The translations under genes were made by a program, and so were the position numbers. 64,000 nt of DNA from Helicostylum pulchrum (lineage: Eukaryota > Mucoromycota > Mucoromycetes > Mucorales > Mucoraceae): NCBI GenBank assembly GCA_025677825.1, contig JAIXMO010000007.1, positions 806,001 through 870,000 on the forward strand, in the 5' to 3' direction. Positions 34,779 to 47,395 of the stretch are shown piece by piece. The notes below the pieces were generated by a model. That model saw only the letters and a program-made list of their open reading frames with translations, was not told the DNA's origin and did not search any database. Every line of letters starts with the position of its first letter. The first letter of the stretch is position 1.

Positions 34779-36197
34779 ATGGCAAAGAAGGGTAACAAAA
34801 AGAAGAATAATGCTCGTAACAATAAGAAGAAGGTAGTCAATACCGACTCTACAACTGATCTCACCCAAATTGTTAATGATACCATCGACAATAACAACGC
34901 GTCAGAGCCCAAACAAGTTGATTATTTAGCTCCTCCCAAAGAGCATAAGGCTGCTTCGGATGAGGATGAAGGATTTGTTGTATCCACCATCACTGTAGAA
35001 GAAGAAGAAAAGGAATCTCGTTTCTCTAACCTGTCTGAACATGCCCTCGAACAACTTGAAATTGCACAAGCCAAGTCTACCGCGACTCCAGCTGTCATTC
35101 AAGAGTCTCCTCAGGTTCAAATTACGCCTGAGCCTGCTGTTACCGCATCAAAATCTACCCCGGTCTCCAACGACACGAATGAACCTACTGTTACAGAAAA
35201 AGAAGCTGTAGACCAACAAATCAAGGTCGTGGTTGAAACTGTACAAGAGCTTGTTAACGAAATTAAGCCTGTTGAGGAAACTAAGCCTGTCGAGGTTAAA
35301 TCTGTTGTTGAAGAAGTTAAACCCGTTGAAGAAGTTAAACCCGTTGAAGAAGTTAAACCCGTTGAAGAAGTTAAACCCGTTGAAGAAGTTAAACCCGTTG
35401 AAGAAGTTAAACTTGTAGAAGAAGTTAAAATCCTTCAAGAGTCTAAGCCCATTGAAGAGACTAAACCTGTCGAAGAGAAAAATGCTGTTGAGGCAGTACA
35501 TCCTGTTGAGGAAATCAAGCTCGCCGAAAAAATCAGTCCCGCTGAAAAAGTCAAATCCGACGAGGAAAGCGAGCCTATCGAGGTAGCTGAAACTAAGGAT
35601 AACGAAACAAATCAAAAGGATGAAACAGTTGCACCAGTACCTCCTCCTAAGGAGACCGTCACCCTTGAAGAGCCATCTATCGTTGTTACAGAAGTCACAC
35701 ATAAAACCAGTAACGATACACCATCAATTCAAGAGGATACCCCTACTATTCGGTCCCAAAGTATTGCATTATCTACTACTACTGAACAATCCACTATTGG
35801 TGAAGAACCAGAGGTAGCTAAACCTGCAGCAGTTCAAGAGTTACTCAAGGAAAATAAGAACGGGTTTATTCGAAAGAGTAGAAGTGCAATGGGAAATATT
35901 GATAACCAAACTAAAGAGAAAGGTGTCACAAAAAGAAAATCACAGATTTTAAGTTTATTTAAACGCGGGGGGGAAAAGGAAAAGGTAACGTTAGAAATAA
36001 TACAAAATTAAATTATCAGTTAACTAATCATGTAAATTTATTTTTTATACCTGCAGACAATTGGTAATTCTCCACTCTCTGAATTATCTTCTGTAACTGA
36101 AAAGAAAAACCAAAAGCAATCTTCTGAGAAGAAACTTAAAAACCGTAAATCATGGATGTTCTGGAAACCATCATCTCCCACTACTCTTCAACAGTAA
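34779..36197 (+). CDS. Disordered acidic protein with VEEVKP repeats
   Basis: Two exons, 34779-35984 and 36057-36197, giving 448 residues. The N-terminus (MAKKGNKKKNNARNNKKK) is strongly basic; the middle is acidic and rich in Glu, Val, Pro and Lys, with five perfect and further degenerate copies of the hexapeptide VEEVKP encoded by an 18-nt tandem repeat (35307-35396). The C-terminus is basic again and ends with KNRKSWMFWKPSS and a short Thr/Gln tail. No folded domain or membrane segment is seen. The alternating charge layout resembles scaffold or cytoskeleton-associated proteins, but I cannot assign a function. A frame open from 34707 adds a Lys/Ser/Leu leader; ATG 34779 fits better because a TATA-like run lies just before it. 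Confidence 0.7.
35307..35396 (+). repeat. 18-nt coding tandem repeat (VEEVKP)x5
   Basis: Five identical head-to-tail copies of GTTGAAGAAGTTAAACCC; identity at the nucleotide level implies recent expansion or gene conversion. Degenerate copies flank them on both sides. Confidence 0.95.
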
Positions 36198-39100
36198 ACT
36201 CTCTTTTTTTTTATTTCTTAGATTTCTTGTCACATTCATTTCGCTATGTTCTTATTAGTAACTTTTTAAAGCATATTTTTAAATACTTCTATTATTATAA
36301 CCATTATTATTACTTTTTCTTTAATTCGTTGTTAAATAAAATAATGCACCTCCCCCTCCCAAAAAAAAAGAAACTTTGTAGCTAATTTGGCACAAAGTTT
36401 TTTTTTTTTGTTTAATTCACTCAATCAAAAAAATAAAATATGTTTAGTATGATAGATTTTGTTGCATTGTTTCTAAATATAGTAATGATTGTGTTCTTGT
36501 TGTCGCGTTTGTATTGGATATCTAACTTGTAAACAATATTTGTCGTTCCTTCAAAAATCGAAAATGGGAGTTTAGTTTCCCTTTAACCCTTTTTAAAAAC
36601 AATTTAGTTAATGATAAGATATCCATAAGTAGCACGCAGTAACACTAAGCGATCTATTTATGACTTCTCCCAAAATTAGTTTGTCAAAATATATATATAT
36701 ATATATTCGCGAATGATACATGTATAATTTGCTGTAAAAATAAAAATATACTCCACTCCTAATGATTATTACTTAACCGTGGCAACACAGTACCCATGGA
36801 AGCTATGTAACCAGGGAAAAAAACTATCAACGGTGTAACCGTAGCAAAATTGTCATAATATATAGAATAATTATGTAACTATGTCAACACTGTAGTTAAT
36901 CATAAGAACTTCGCAACAATGCAAAGATCTGTTGATTACTGAACGGTATAAATATTAAGTTAAAATCACAAAAAACGAAAAAATAATTAGGGCCTACTTA
37001 CCCAATAATGGTAATCGGTCCGCATAGGCGGTGAAGCACGACCCAGCGTACCGCTACTCAAAAGTGTGTACTTTTCAGATGGCCAGGAGCGAAAAAGTAA
37101 TATGTTCGGAAAAAGTAAGAAAGTTTTGTTTGTATAAAACTCTTGTTATCGCAGAGATTATTGATTACTCTACCACGTTTGAAAGCCGGGCAGTCTGGGT
37201 TTAGGCAACGAGAAGTTCCAAGTACTGATCTTCTAGGATGAGCTTGTTATTGCGAAATAGCAATACATGTATAACTAGGAAGTCATGTATTCGTTTGTCA
37301 TTATTGCTAGTGTATTCCTGCTACGTAATTTTTCCAGTCATTTTCTTCCTCGTCTATTATAATCTTTAATACTACCAGCTCCAGTACCAGCATTTACAGT
37401 TGCCATTATTGGAATAGCTTCTTTCGGGCTTCCTTTCACAGATCTACGCTCTTTAGCAGTTATACGATCTTTGGTCCTAGTTGTTCGAAGCTCGACGGTT
37501 CATCTTTCTCTCGAATAGTACTATATACAGGTCAATTCTTGTTTAGTTTTCTGTTAATATATAATGTCACATAGTATGCATTAACTTACATTGAAGTGCT
37601 TTTTTATTTCAATCTCAGTTGAGCTTGCAGGTTTCCCAAGCTTTGACGAGTTCACCTAAATAATAGAAATATCTTTACCAAGTTCCTATAATTGTAGAAT
37701 ATTGGGTTAGTTACAATTGATTAATATCTATGTATCTGTACTGTTTTATACTAACTATTTTCTGTTTTCTCCGTTCAACTTTATACGATTTTTTTTTCAA
37801 AGAGAAGTAGTTTATATATTTTGAAGTTATTTTTGTACTTTCGGTAGAGTAAAAAAAAGAGTATCAAGCTTGCATTTTACTGGTCTAAATGTTTATTTTG
37901 ACATTTACAAGTAACGCCATATAAAATAATTTATACTTGCCTACAGTGGATTTTTAGGGTCGAATTTGTTGTACAAGCTCAAATGAGCGTTAAATTTTTT
38001 TAATGGTATCCACACTGTTACAGACATTGTTCGTAAAGCATAATCAGCTCTTCTAAGCTTTAACTGCTTCACATTTGTCAATAAGTTACCTCCAAAATTT
38101 TCAGATATTTCTTGATTTTGGTATATGTCTTCACGGACATTCTCAGTTTGGTATTACTTTACCATATTTTCAAAATAGGTCAAATGGATTTTCGCCAAAA
38201 TTGGTCATTAGCTTGTAAAGTATGGCTGTGTATACAGATAGACATAAAAGTGACGATTTGATACTGCTGCTATTTTATTTAAATTGTGATCCAACAAGAG
38301 TATTTATTTATTGGACCAATTTGTTACTTATTCAACTGGATTATGAAATAACTAACATATTTCCATGATCGGTCATAAATAGCATGAACATGTCTCTCGT
38401 AATAATCGCAGCTTTAATTTTACATTGATAAATCTCGAACAAAGATGATCAAACCATACACCTAAACTAGAAAGAGAACAGTTGAAAAAAAAAATATAAA
38501 AAAAAGTTAGAAAAACATGTGTATGTAAACTTAAAAAGGGTTAAGCTTTGTCTATAATGATCTACATATATACAATGTGTTTTTTTTTGCGCGCTAAAAA
38601 AAGCCGTCTTCATTTTAATTTATATTAATCACAAGGGCTTCATCATAATGACATATATATAAAAAAGAGCTTTGGTTAGCTACGTACAGTATTTGTTTTA
38701 AGAGAGCCAAACAATGTAAATACATATGTGGAGGGAGATTGGGGTAACTACGTATTTATGGAAAATGTCTCCATCGTCTCCGGAAGAAGCATCAGAAAAT
38801 TATAGTCAAAATATAATCGCTTAAGATTTTCTTTTTAATTATTTTTGTTGCAGACAGTATGATGTAATATTCATTATATTGGTGCTGAAGATCATCCATC
38901 ATATCCTTACCAAAAGCTGTTAGTCACAACATAAATATCAACTTTTTAATGCACAAGCAACTTACTTGCAGAAGACGAAATCCATCAATCAATTTTTTTA
39001 ATTCTGCTAGATTTCAAGGACAATGCCTTTAATTTCTATAAAGATTGAAGTCAATTATTTGGATAAGGGGCATATTAATAAACTATATACTTCAGGTAGG

Positions 39101-39987
39101 TAAACTTCTTAGCGACGTTATGATTTGATTCAAATGGCCTTTTAAATTATTGTCTCTCCAAAGAAGCAGAATCAGTGAGTCAGATGTAGTTATTAATTGA
39201 CTCACGTTCGATTTACACGTTTAACATAGGTGTGATGTAACTTTAAGCGGGTTATATCACCATCAATTAAACGTGCTAAAATAAAGCAGAATAACGTAGA
39301 AGAAAGGAAGTATTATATATAAGCTCCTTTTAAAAGATGTATACATCATAGTTCGAGATATTAAGTAACGTTTATACGAATTCATTATTAAAAAGGAAAA
39401 GAAAAAGGTTGACTTATCGCAGCTAAAAAAAAAAGAAAAGACGGAATAGATTGGTTAATTTAGTCACGATAAAAGTGAGATGTATTAAATCATAATGCTA
39501 AAAAGGGCTTGAAACAAAAGAAGAGATTATCGCAATATTCTCATTACTATTCCTTCATCTAAACTATAGAACTCCATTTAAACGTTTGAAAAGCCGCCAA
39601 TATGTTTTTCTTTGGGAGGGAGGTCGTATCCCAAAAGAAGAAACAACTGTAATATGGAGGTGATACTTGGTGTTACGTGCTAAACTTAAATTATATAGTT
39701 TTCTTTTTTATAATAAATCATCTCTTTAACTCGTTTCAAATTTTTTTTGGAATTTTATATCACCTAATAATATTTTATTGCGTGTTTTAGTCTAGAAGTT
39801 GTTATTGTTAATACATATATACATATAATTCGATAGTTAGTCACAACAACAAGGTAGATATAAACCCCGTGCAACAATTTTGCAAAACTGCCATTTGGCC
39901 AATGTATTTGTTGTTTATTCGTTAATAAGGAGTAAAAAAAATTTTTTTTTTGATACGATTATTTAGTACAATTGAATATCATACAGG
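36198..39987. other. Long gene-poor stretch with coding relics
   Basis: About 3.8 kb. Two minus-strand coding-like blocks stand out. At 37941-38150 a frame without start reads ENVREDIYQNQEISENFGGN, LLTNVKQLKLRRADYALRTM and SVTVWIPLKKFNAHLSLYNK to a TAG. At about 37342-37500 another reads VELRTTRTKDRITAKERRSV then KGSPKEAIPIMATVNAGTGA, ending GRK and TGA. Neither was identified; both look like fragments of dispersed elements. A TA repeat lies at 36690-36707. No intact gene is seen. Confidence 0.35.
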
Positions 39988-42900
39988 ATGATTTCATCTC
40001 TTTCAAAGCATAAGATGTATTTAAATACTTTACAAGTTGGTAATTATGAACACAAACAAATCGAAATAACACTAAACCTAACCAATTAAAATTTATTTTA
40101 GCTTTACAGATATTACCACTACCAGCACATTATAACCCGCCAGTAGAACAGAGCATAGTTAAAGTATCAGAAAATCAAGTTATTTTATCAGCTATACCCA
40201 ACGCACCTATTTTCTCGTTTACCCAAGTACTTGACATTAACGCTCAACAAGAATACCATGACCATTACTTATTCGACACCATCCCTCATTCAGCTATTAA
40301 TGAGCTTGTGCAAGGTATTTTTTTTTTCAGACAGGAATAAAGAAAGAAAGTCTCTTACATAAATTTTCGTTTTTTATAGGCAATGATTCAAGTGTAGTTA
40401 TTTATGTAAGTTAATTATACACACAATTTTTTTTTTTTACAAGACTGTAAATGGTATTGATCCTAGTTACACAACAGGACACATTACAAACAAGATTTGA
40501 TACAAAGATAATGCTCGGCTTTTCTGATCTATTTAGTTTACATAATAGCCAAGTATTTGTTCAATTTTATGAAGCTGATAGCGGCAGAGATTTAATTAGT
40601 CGAGAAGGTTCCGCACGTGAATATCAAGTGGATAATATAAAAATTGTCGAAAAGTAGGTTTTTTTTTCTATAATATTCTTGTGTCATTTAGAATTATTAA
40701 CATGCCATTTCACAGGTATTATAAATTTGGTTTAGATCAACGTAAAAACGGCATGACTGTGTTCTCAATTATATTAAAACAGAAAACGTGCACTTCACAA
40801 TTAAACATTCTTGACTTATCTGGATGTGATCATGAAGAACTGGATTTATTCGCTGATAACTGTATTTCTAGTTATACTGACCCCAACGCATCTATATCTG
40901 ACCCAATGTTTAAATCTATATTATCGAGCTCTGCTTTATTTATTATAGCTCGCGCTAGTTATTTAGATTCTGTGTCACAACTTGAACATACACTCTCTTA
41001 CATTTCCAATATTCATGAAAAGACGAGTTTTGGCCGAGATAGAAGATCCACATCAATTTCAGCCAACACATTAAAGAATAGAACTACTCAAAATCATGAT
41101 ACAGAATATTTACGTCGTATCATTTTAAAACTTTCAAACGAAATTCAATCTATTCGTCACTCAACTTTGCTGTATCAGCGCGGCAGAGGCTCGTTAAATA
41201 CAACTTTATCTAGCTCTGTCTCTTCCGAAACAGATCATGGACCACGCCATGCATCCATGTTTTCTTCTGTTTCAAACTCTACTACTTTAACTATTCCAGA
41301 TCCTATTCTTGAAGAAAAGGAACATATGCTGATCTCAGACTTAAACAGACAAATTGAAGAGTTGGAAAATCAGATTGCCGTGACACGCGAACGCAATTGT
41401 CATGTTGAACGTGAGTTACTAGATATGCGTAGTACATCTACCCAAGAACAATTGATAGAAATACAAGAAAAACAGTCTTGTGTAATTGATGGTTTAGAAT
41501 GGAAATTAAATGAAATGGAGAAACTTAATCAAGACCTTCACAAAAAACTAGTGCTTGAAACAGAAATCAAACATCAATTTGTTGTCAATTTACAAGAAAT
41601 CAAGTTAGATATGAACCATTTAGGAAAAGATCGTGCTCAACTGAATCAGTTAGTTGAAGTCATTGAAAGCATGGCCTCAAAAGGAGGTAGAGATAATTTT
41701 AGTGCGTTACAAGATTTGGTCTGTTTTAAAGCTCAAGCAGAAAAACAAAACTTGGATATGATGCGAAAAGATGAAGAAATCGAATCATTAAATTATCAAA
41801 TGCATAAAAGTGAAGATACCATACAACAATTGCGAGGACTAAAGGCTATTAATAATGACGAAAGTAGTATACATTCATCAGACATTTTATTTAATCAGCG
41901 TACACTAGCTCTAGAAAGCCGTGTTGAAGAATTAGACGAATACATTGAGCATATCAGAACTCAAAGAGACCACTATAGTGATCAACTCGACGAACGTATC
42001 GGTGAAGCAGATAAGATGCAGCGCGCATTTGTTATGCAAAAAGCAAAAGTATCTAGTTTAGAAACTAAATTGGCCGAGCTAGAAGAAGAATTAAATTCCA
42101 ACCGTAAAATAATTCGTGATAGTGATGCATCTGGACTCGTACAACGACTAGAAGAAGACGTTGCTCGTCTACAACAAGAGAGAATGGTCGACGAAAAAGA
42201 TTTTGAATTAAGTTATGAGAATGCATTAAATGAAATTGAATTGATGGCACAGCGGACGCGTCTGCAAGGTCAAGACGTTCAAAGACTAGAATCAACAGTA
42301 GATAATCTCAACCAACAACTGGATCAAACAACAAGTAACTACATCCATAAGGAAGAAGAATTAAATGATCTTAAAGATCAGTTTGATCAAGTACAAAAAT
42401 TGAACCTCGAAATTAAACACAAGTTACAAAGAGTTGTCTCCGACCGACGCCAACAACATACAATAACCGAAAGAAAAGACAGTCTGGATTCCTACCGTTC
42501 TGGTACTTCCGCTGCTTCTAAAAGAAAACAAACTCAAGAGCAACGCAATATAAGTTCCGCCATTGAACGCAAGAGACGATCTTTGTTGTCAGATTATCAA
42601 ATAAAAGATACGAAAGAATTATTAAAATGGACACAAGAAACGTCTAGTGATCCTCAAGCACTAATTCATAAAATCAGTTCACTAGTTGACGATAATGCAC
42701 AGTTTGTTTCATGGATAGGTGAACTTGAAACACAATTGATTACACATACACTAGACTTAAAGACACTAGAATACGAAGTTTCAAGTCTCACCATGGTAAA
42801 TAATCAACTAGAAAGAAATCTGGACCTTTTGACAAGACAAAGCCAGAATAAATCAATTACTATGAGTCGAAGTAAAAGTAGTAGTAGACTAGATGTATCT

Positions 42901-43683
42901 GCACCGCTTGAAGATATCATAACGCCTTTACCTACACGAACTAGTAATTCTTCTCGCCGTCTTCAGGCATCACCTAACCCATCTTTTGTATCATATCAAC
43001 CTAAACAACAAACAAAGAAAATGTATACTAACAGCAATAATAGTCGAGAGCTTCTTAATAATTGTGTATTGGCTGGTCCTTCTACCGATTCAGACGCTCA
43101 AGGGCCACGATGGCCTGGAACTAGAGCTCGAAGCCTTTCAATCACATCAACTCATTTACCTCCAGCAATGGACCCTCCCAAGGATTCACTGCCTCCTATT
43201 CCTGTTTTGCCTTATATCTCACCGAGTAACGGCACTACTCCTGCATCCTCAACACATAAGCATATTTCAATTAACTCGGTGCTATTATCGAACGATAGAG
43301 ATAGTCGTTTATCTAATAGTACTATCGCAAGTAACTCATCTTTACCTATGAATGTAGAACACTATGATCATTTACTTCGCAATCATAAACTCAGAATTAG
43401 TGTAGCTGAAAATGATATCAAAACACATCAAAGTGTGATTCTTAAACTTGAATCTCAACTTGCGGCATCTGAAGAAAAAATCCAGGAACAACGACAGGAA
43501 ATCGAATGTCTGTTAGATGAACAAGAGGCACTAACCACTGTTAAAAATGAAGTTGCCACAACGGCAAAGGAATTGAAAACCGAAAGATTATTAAAACAAA
43601 AAGCGGAACATGCACATCATATATTAGAAAGAAGAATGGAAGAATTGATGAATACAAAAAAGAATAAATTTCTTTGTTTTTAA
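39988..43683 (+). CDS. Kinesin-like protein with degenerate motor and long coiled coil
   Basis: Five exons: 39988-40039, 40102-40314, 40380-40405, 40478-40653, 40716-43683; 1144 residues, sum a multiple of three. The first 300 residues follow the kinesin motor layout: VALQILPLPAHYNPPV, a GNDSSVVIY strand (about 89-97), SQVFVQFYEADSGRDL in the place of the usual EIYNExxxDLL, MTVFSIILKQ (170-178), LNILDLSGCD (185-194) and SALFIIARASYLDSVSQLEH near the end. The P-loop GQTGSGKT is absent because VVIY runs directly into DTLQTRF; SSRSH is replaced by a DQRKNG stretch and DLAGSE by DLSGCD. The remainder is mostly coiled coil (about 380-730 and 900-1140) with a Ser/Pro-rich gap. It probably acts as a microtubule-associated or scaffold protein without ATPase. 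The intron 40406-40477 uses the only acceptor that keeps the frame. Confidence 0.75.
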
Positions 43684-43723
43684 TAAAAAATTACAATTGT
43701 CTATATAAGAGTATAAAAAAAAA

Positions 43724-44758
43724 TTAAGCAGAAGGTAATGCCTTCTTCTTGGCATCGTTAAACTGTCTAATAACAAGTTTACATTCAGTATCTCTGCAGA
43801 GATCACCTAAACCAGCCTTTGCCTCGCCCATTCTATCAAAGAAGACAAGACCTGTACCTCTTTCGACGGCATCCAAAGGAACCTTGAAAGCAGTAAGGGG
43901 GGTATTATCGGAAATAGGTTGGTTGGGTAAAACAAATGCGCCAACGTTATATTTACCATTATGATGTGTCATAATAACCTTGTAGAAATGAGTGGGAACA
44001 GCAACATTGGGAGGGTTACCAATCATTTGATACTTGACGTAGAATTTACCATCAGCTTCTTGATGAGGTAAGTACAAAGGACCAGTGAAAACATATACAT
44101 CTGAGAAACTACGAGTAAGTTCTCTACAGAAGTTTTCAAGATGAGCCCAGTCTATGTATCAATGCTTTAGTATATATAATAATGCATTTTTTTTTTTAAA
44201 AAAAAAAGAATATTTACAATTTCTGTTAAAACCTTCACCAACTTGAGGAGAGATATTAGTCAAAAAGAAAGTTTCGTTCATGGAAACTTGACTGTTTTTG
44301 ACATCGGCAGCAGGAACCATATGTCCTCTATCGAAACCACTTCTGAAGTAATCATTAAGCTTTGCTCTGAATTGAAGAGGAATGGAATCGTCTTCCTTGA
44401 ATGTAGACTTTTGACGGTCAACATCGGGACCACGCTTTAACTTTGCAGCAGTTAAATGTTCAGCAACCCAGTTAGGGTTACGATCGCGACGATTGTATGA
44501 AGTAATGTAAGCATTGCGATATACTAAATCGTTGACAGGTCCAGGAAAACCAAAAGGTAAAATTTCTCTTGCCTTTTCAACAGTATTTAAACTATTACCA
44601 GGTTGCTGGGGTAGTTGAGGTTGTTGAGGACGAGGTGGTTGAACGACAGCAGGTGTTAAAGGTCTAGCAGGCTTTTGAGTAATTTTCTGATAAGCTGCAA
44701 AGGAGACTGCACCAAGGGCTGCACCACCTAAAACCAAAGTTGCCTTTTCAGATGCCAT
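43724..44758 (-). CDS. NUC1: Mitochondrial nuclease Nuc1/EndoG
   Basis: DNA/RNA non-specific endonuclease of the mitochondrial inner membrane or intermembrane space, 322 residues, exons 44218-44758 and 43724-44151 on the minus strand. The N-terminus has a short hydrophobic stretch (ATLVLGGAALGAVSFAAY) like yeast Nuc1, then a Pro/Gln-rich linker. The catalytic signature DRGHMVPAAD is at residues 143-152 (His146 as the general base), followed by NETFFLTNISPQ, the metal-binding Asn segment, and FNRNYWAHLE across the splice junction. Length matches yeast Nuc1 (about 330). The stop codon is only 40 bp from that of the convergent kinesin-like gene. All catalytic residues appear intact. Confidence 0.93.
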
Positions 44759-45044
44759 TATTAGGGTTTAGATTATAAAATAAAAATAAAACAACCAGGA
44801 ACCCGAATTTCAGGTGGCTTTTAATTGTTTCAAGTTACTGAAAAAAAGAAGCTTTTTTATTGGTTAGTTGTTCCAATTTGAATTACATCGGATCATTTTT
44901 ATTTGGGTAAAAGTGTATAGTATTTATTATGAGATAAGTACATGTCTAGAGAGAAAATATCCATTTACATAACATGATTAATATGGCTGACGTCCACAAG
45001 GAATTTATTTTTACTTACTGTAGCTACTTTGGTAAATTCCTTAA
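44759..45044. other. Nuc1 upstream flank
   Basis: Promoter side of NUC1, AT-rich; no specific element recognised. It is continuous with the TnpB-type relic. Confidence 0.3.
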
Positions 45045-45240
45045 CTCACATGAATGAGAACCGTGTTCGATACGGCGAATGTAAGCTTCACAAGCTTAGT
45101 TCCTCGACAAAATACGGCTGGTAATTCTTTATCTTGGGGTTTCAGCGTAGAAATGAACTTGATATTTTTAGCGGCGTTGACATCACGCTACCATACTATT
45201 CTGCAGTTTTTGCAAACGAGAGCAGCATGGCGGCGTGAGT
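45045..45240 (-). pseudogene. TnpB/Fanzor-type relic, RuvC-III and zinc-finger end
   Basis: Minus-strand reading gives RRHAALVCKNCRIVW, a TAG, RDVNAAKNIKFISTLKPQDK and ELPAVFCRGTK. CKNC followed by RDVNAAKN is the second zinc knuckle plus RuvC-III block of TnpB/Fanzor nucleases, where the Asp is catalytic. The block differs clearly from the WNRDLAATLNF form in the broken Fanzor at 19096, so it belongs to another lineage. Only this C-terminal portion is readable; upstream of it (towards 45440) the frame dissolves. One nonsense codon is present. The alternative, chance similarity, is unlikely because both motifs lie in one frame with normal spacing. Confidence 0.6.
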
Positions 45241-45964
45241 CTAGTTACCTTTACGAGAGAAGGACTTTCACAAGAGTTTCATATCTATAATATATATATA
45301 TTTGGAAACAGAATTACAAATTTCAATAATTTTAATTCTTTTGCTGTCATCAATATATTTTGGCCATTCCGGACTCATACCACAAACAAACGGATAACAC
45401 AAAAGGAATTATTTATCAATTGTGCACTCTTACGAGACATCTAATACGAAATCAAAATATTTAAAAATTTGGAAAAGGTTTTGGGTATATACCGTGTATT
45501 AAACTTATCTCAGGAAATTCTTTTTTAATGGACCGCAAAAAATAGTTCGTTAATCTTGATTCGAAATTTTCTATTATCATATTAGTGTATACCGTGCTGT
45601 TTTTCTTGCAAGCCGCAGACATTTGCGTAACGCTGTTTATGTGAAAATACTTTAATATTTAATATGATAACAGGCGATCTAATCATAATTACCTTCTTCT
45701 TTACGTTTACGTTTATTTTCTTTGATAAGCTGTATAATATCTAATGTTACCTCTTTCAGTGTCATGATACTGACGCTATAAAAAATGTAGGTATGAGTTC
45801 ATTTTATAAAATATCCTGAAATCCCTTAAAACAATTCAATAGAAATTCTACTGAAATCGACCCCCGTTAAGGGTTTTCAGTTTAATAGTTTTTAAGGGAT
45901 TTTTCAGGTCTTTCGGAGCCCTATTGCTAATTATTCCTTTCTTTATCATAATGTATAGACCAAA
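45241..45964. other. Repeat-region spacer
   Basis: AT-rich DNA between the TnpB-type relic and the dispersed repeat block, with no gene recognised. A short string GTATACCGTG occurs twice (near 45487 and 45587). Confidence 0.3.
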
Positions 45965-46190
45965 GTAGTTACTCTAACTGTCAAAAAGGTGCCAACATAT
46001 TCTTACATGGTAATATATGTAATTCTAGCCATGATGCTACACCGTATAGCTAATTATCTCTCACTTATAGACATACTTTTGGTGTCCACTACAAAGTAAC
46101 GCGTTTCAGTGATAATCTCGGCGATTAATCACTAGCAGAACTATCGATGAAACTGCTTGAAGCATCCCTGTACTGGATTTATTATTTTGG
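45965..46190 (+). repeat. Dispersed repeat block, copy 2
   Basis: Diverged copy of the block at 21965-22205, same orientation, with the same order of conserved strings (CTCACTTATAGAC, GATGAAACTGCTTGAAGCAT, CTGTACTGGATTT). About 0.9 kb of unrelated sequence separates it from the part at 47085 that matches copy 1 further downstream, which suggests an insertion in this copy. Confidence 0.55.
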
Positions 46191-46882
46191 CATTCTTTGT
46201 AGTTAGGAGAAACAGCATAGGCGGGTATTTTTCTTTTACTGACTCCAATCTGGTAAGAAAATGGTATTTATAAAGAAAGAGTCATTCTGTAAGTATGGAA
46301 AGCGACTATTTAACAATTTTTGGATAGTATTAATTCAGAATTAAGAAGATTAAATACTTGGTGTATCTACATATTGAAAAGTCTAAAGTTTTTTTATGAG
46401 CGTTTATTTTATTTTTTAAAGAAAAGCCTCTTCTCCCCCAAAGCTTGGTAACGTTACCTAAGAGGGACTTCAAAAAATAAAGTTTTTGTATTGTATCATA
46501 ACGTGGAAAATGAATACAGTGGTTCCACTACCAATTTAAGGAGCGTAAAAAACTATTTTTGTGCTTTTAATAAAAAAAAGTAGCTTGAAATCCGAATTTA
46601 AATTCGCAGACTCTTTACAATATAAAATTGCTTTTAAATATTATGAACAAGTACGAGAATATCAAAGGGCTTTATTTTTATCGCGGATAAATGTTAAAAG
46701 CCTGGACCAAAATAGATAAATACCGTATACAATTTACTCCTGTCAAGCATCTTCTGGGTCTGATACAATGAAATTGACAATATAAATAAACTGAAAAAAA
46801 AGTCGTAACAAGCTCCTGCTGTGGGCTTCCTTCTATTGCTTTGGGTTTTGCTGCCTTTAAAGCTACTAAATTACAGCCGGGG

Positions 46883-47395
46883 AAGTTATTCCGGTATGCG
46901 AACCCCTTATTCTTTATATCGCCGTAGTGGACACGGTTTCTCCTCTATGGGTAGATTTAGATTTTTACAGGTAAGAAAAAAAAGTCTCTTCTCATTGGTA
47001 TGTCGAGAATCCGCAAATTTATTTTAAATTGATAGTGGAACCACTGTAACTGTAGATATATATCCATCAAGCTTGTTCTTAACGTGACCACCCATTTTAT
47101 CAGCTGTATTTATTCTAGAATACATAAATCACCTTTTTTTTTATCTCTTCCTTTACGATGCATACCAGCAGTAAGTATTTTTTATAAAGGAAAATAAGTA
47201 TGTAAATATCTCTAAACTCGATACTATTATCTTTCTTAAGATACTTATACAATAGTTCCATAACCATAAAAAAACTATTTTTATGCTTTATAAAATATAT
47301 TGTAGATTAAAAGATTACTTGAAGTTATTCCGGTACCCAAACCTTTATTTCTCTGCTTGACCCTTAGTAGTGGATTCTGATGACTACAGGTAAAA
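46883..47395 (+). repeat. Pair of imperfect direct repeats
   Basis: Segments at 46883-46970 and 47322-47392 both begin GAAGTTATTCCGGTA and end with a TACAGGTAA-like string before an A-run, with partial similarity between (CCTTATT/CCTTTATTT, GTAGTGGA in both). They may be duplicated exon ends or element termini; the origin is unclear. Confidence 0.45.
47085..47180 (+). repeat. Second part of dispersed repeat copy 2, with gene-start remnant
   Basis: Matches 22480-22570: CCATTTTATCAG, a T-rich tract, TTCCTT and ATGCATACCA followed by a splice-donor-like GTAAG. In copy 1 this ATG begins the decayed signal-peptide gene; here nothing readable follows the donor, so only the start remains. Confidence 0.5.

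Noticed and set aside
40406..40477. Reading through the region between exons 3 and 4 of the degenerate kinesin as coding
   Set aside because: Other acceptors give immediate stops; only the CAG at 40475-40477 keeps the frame.
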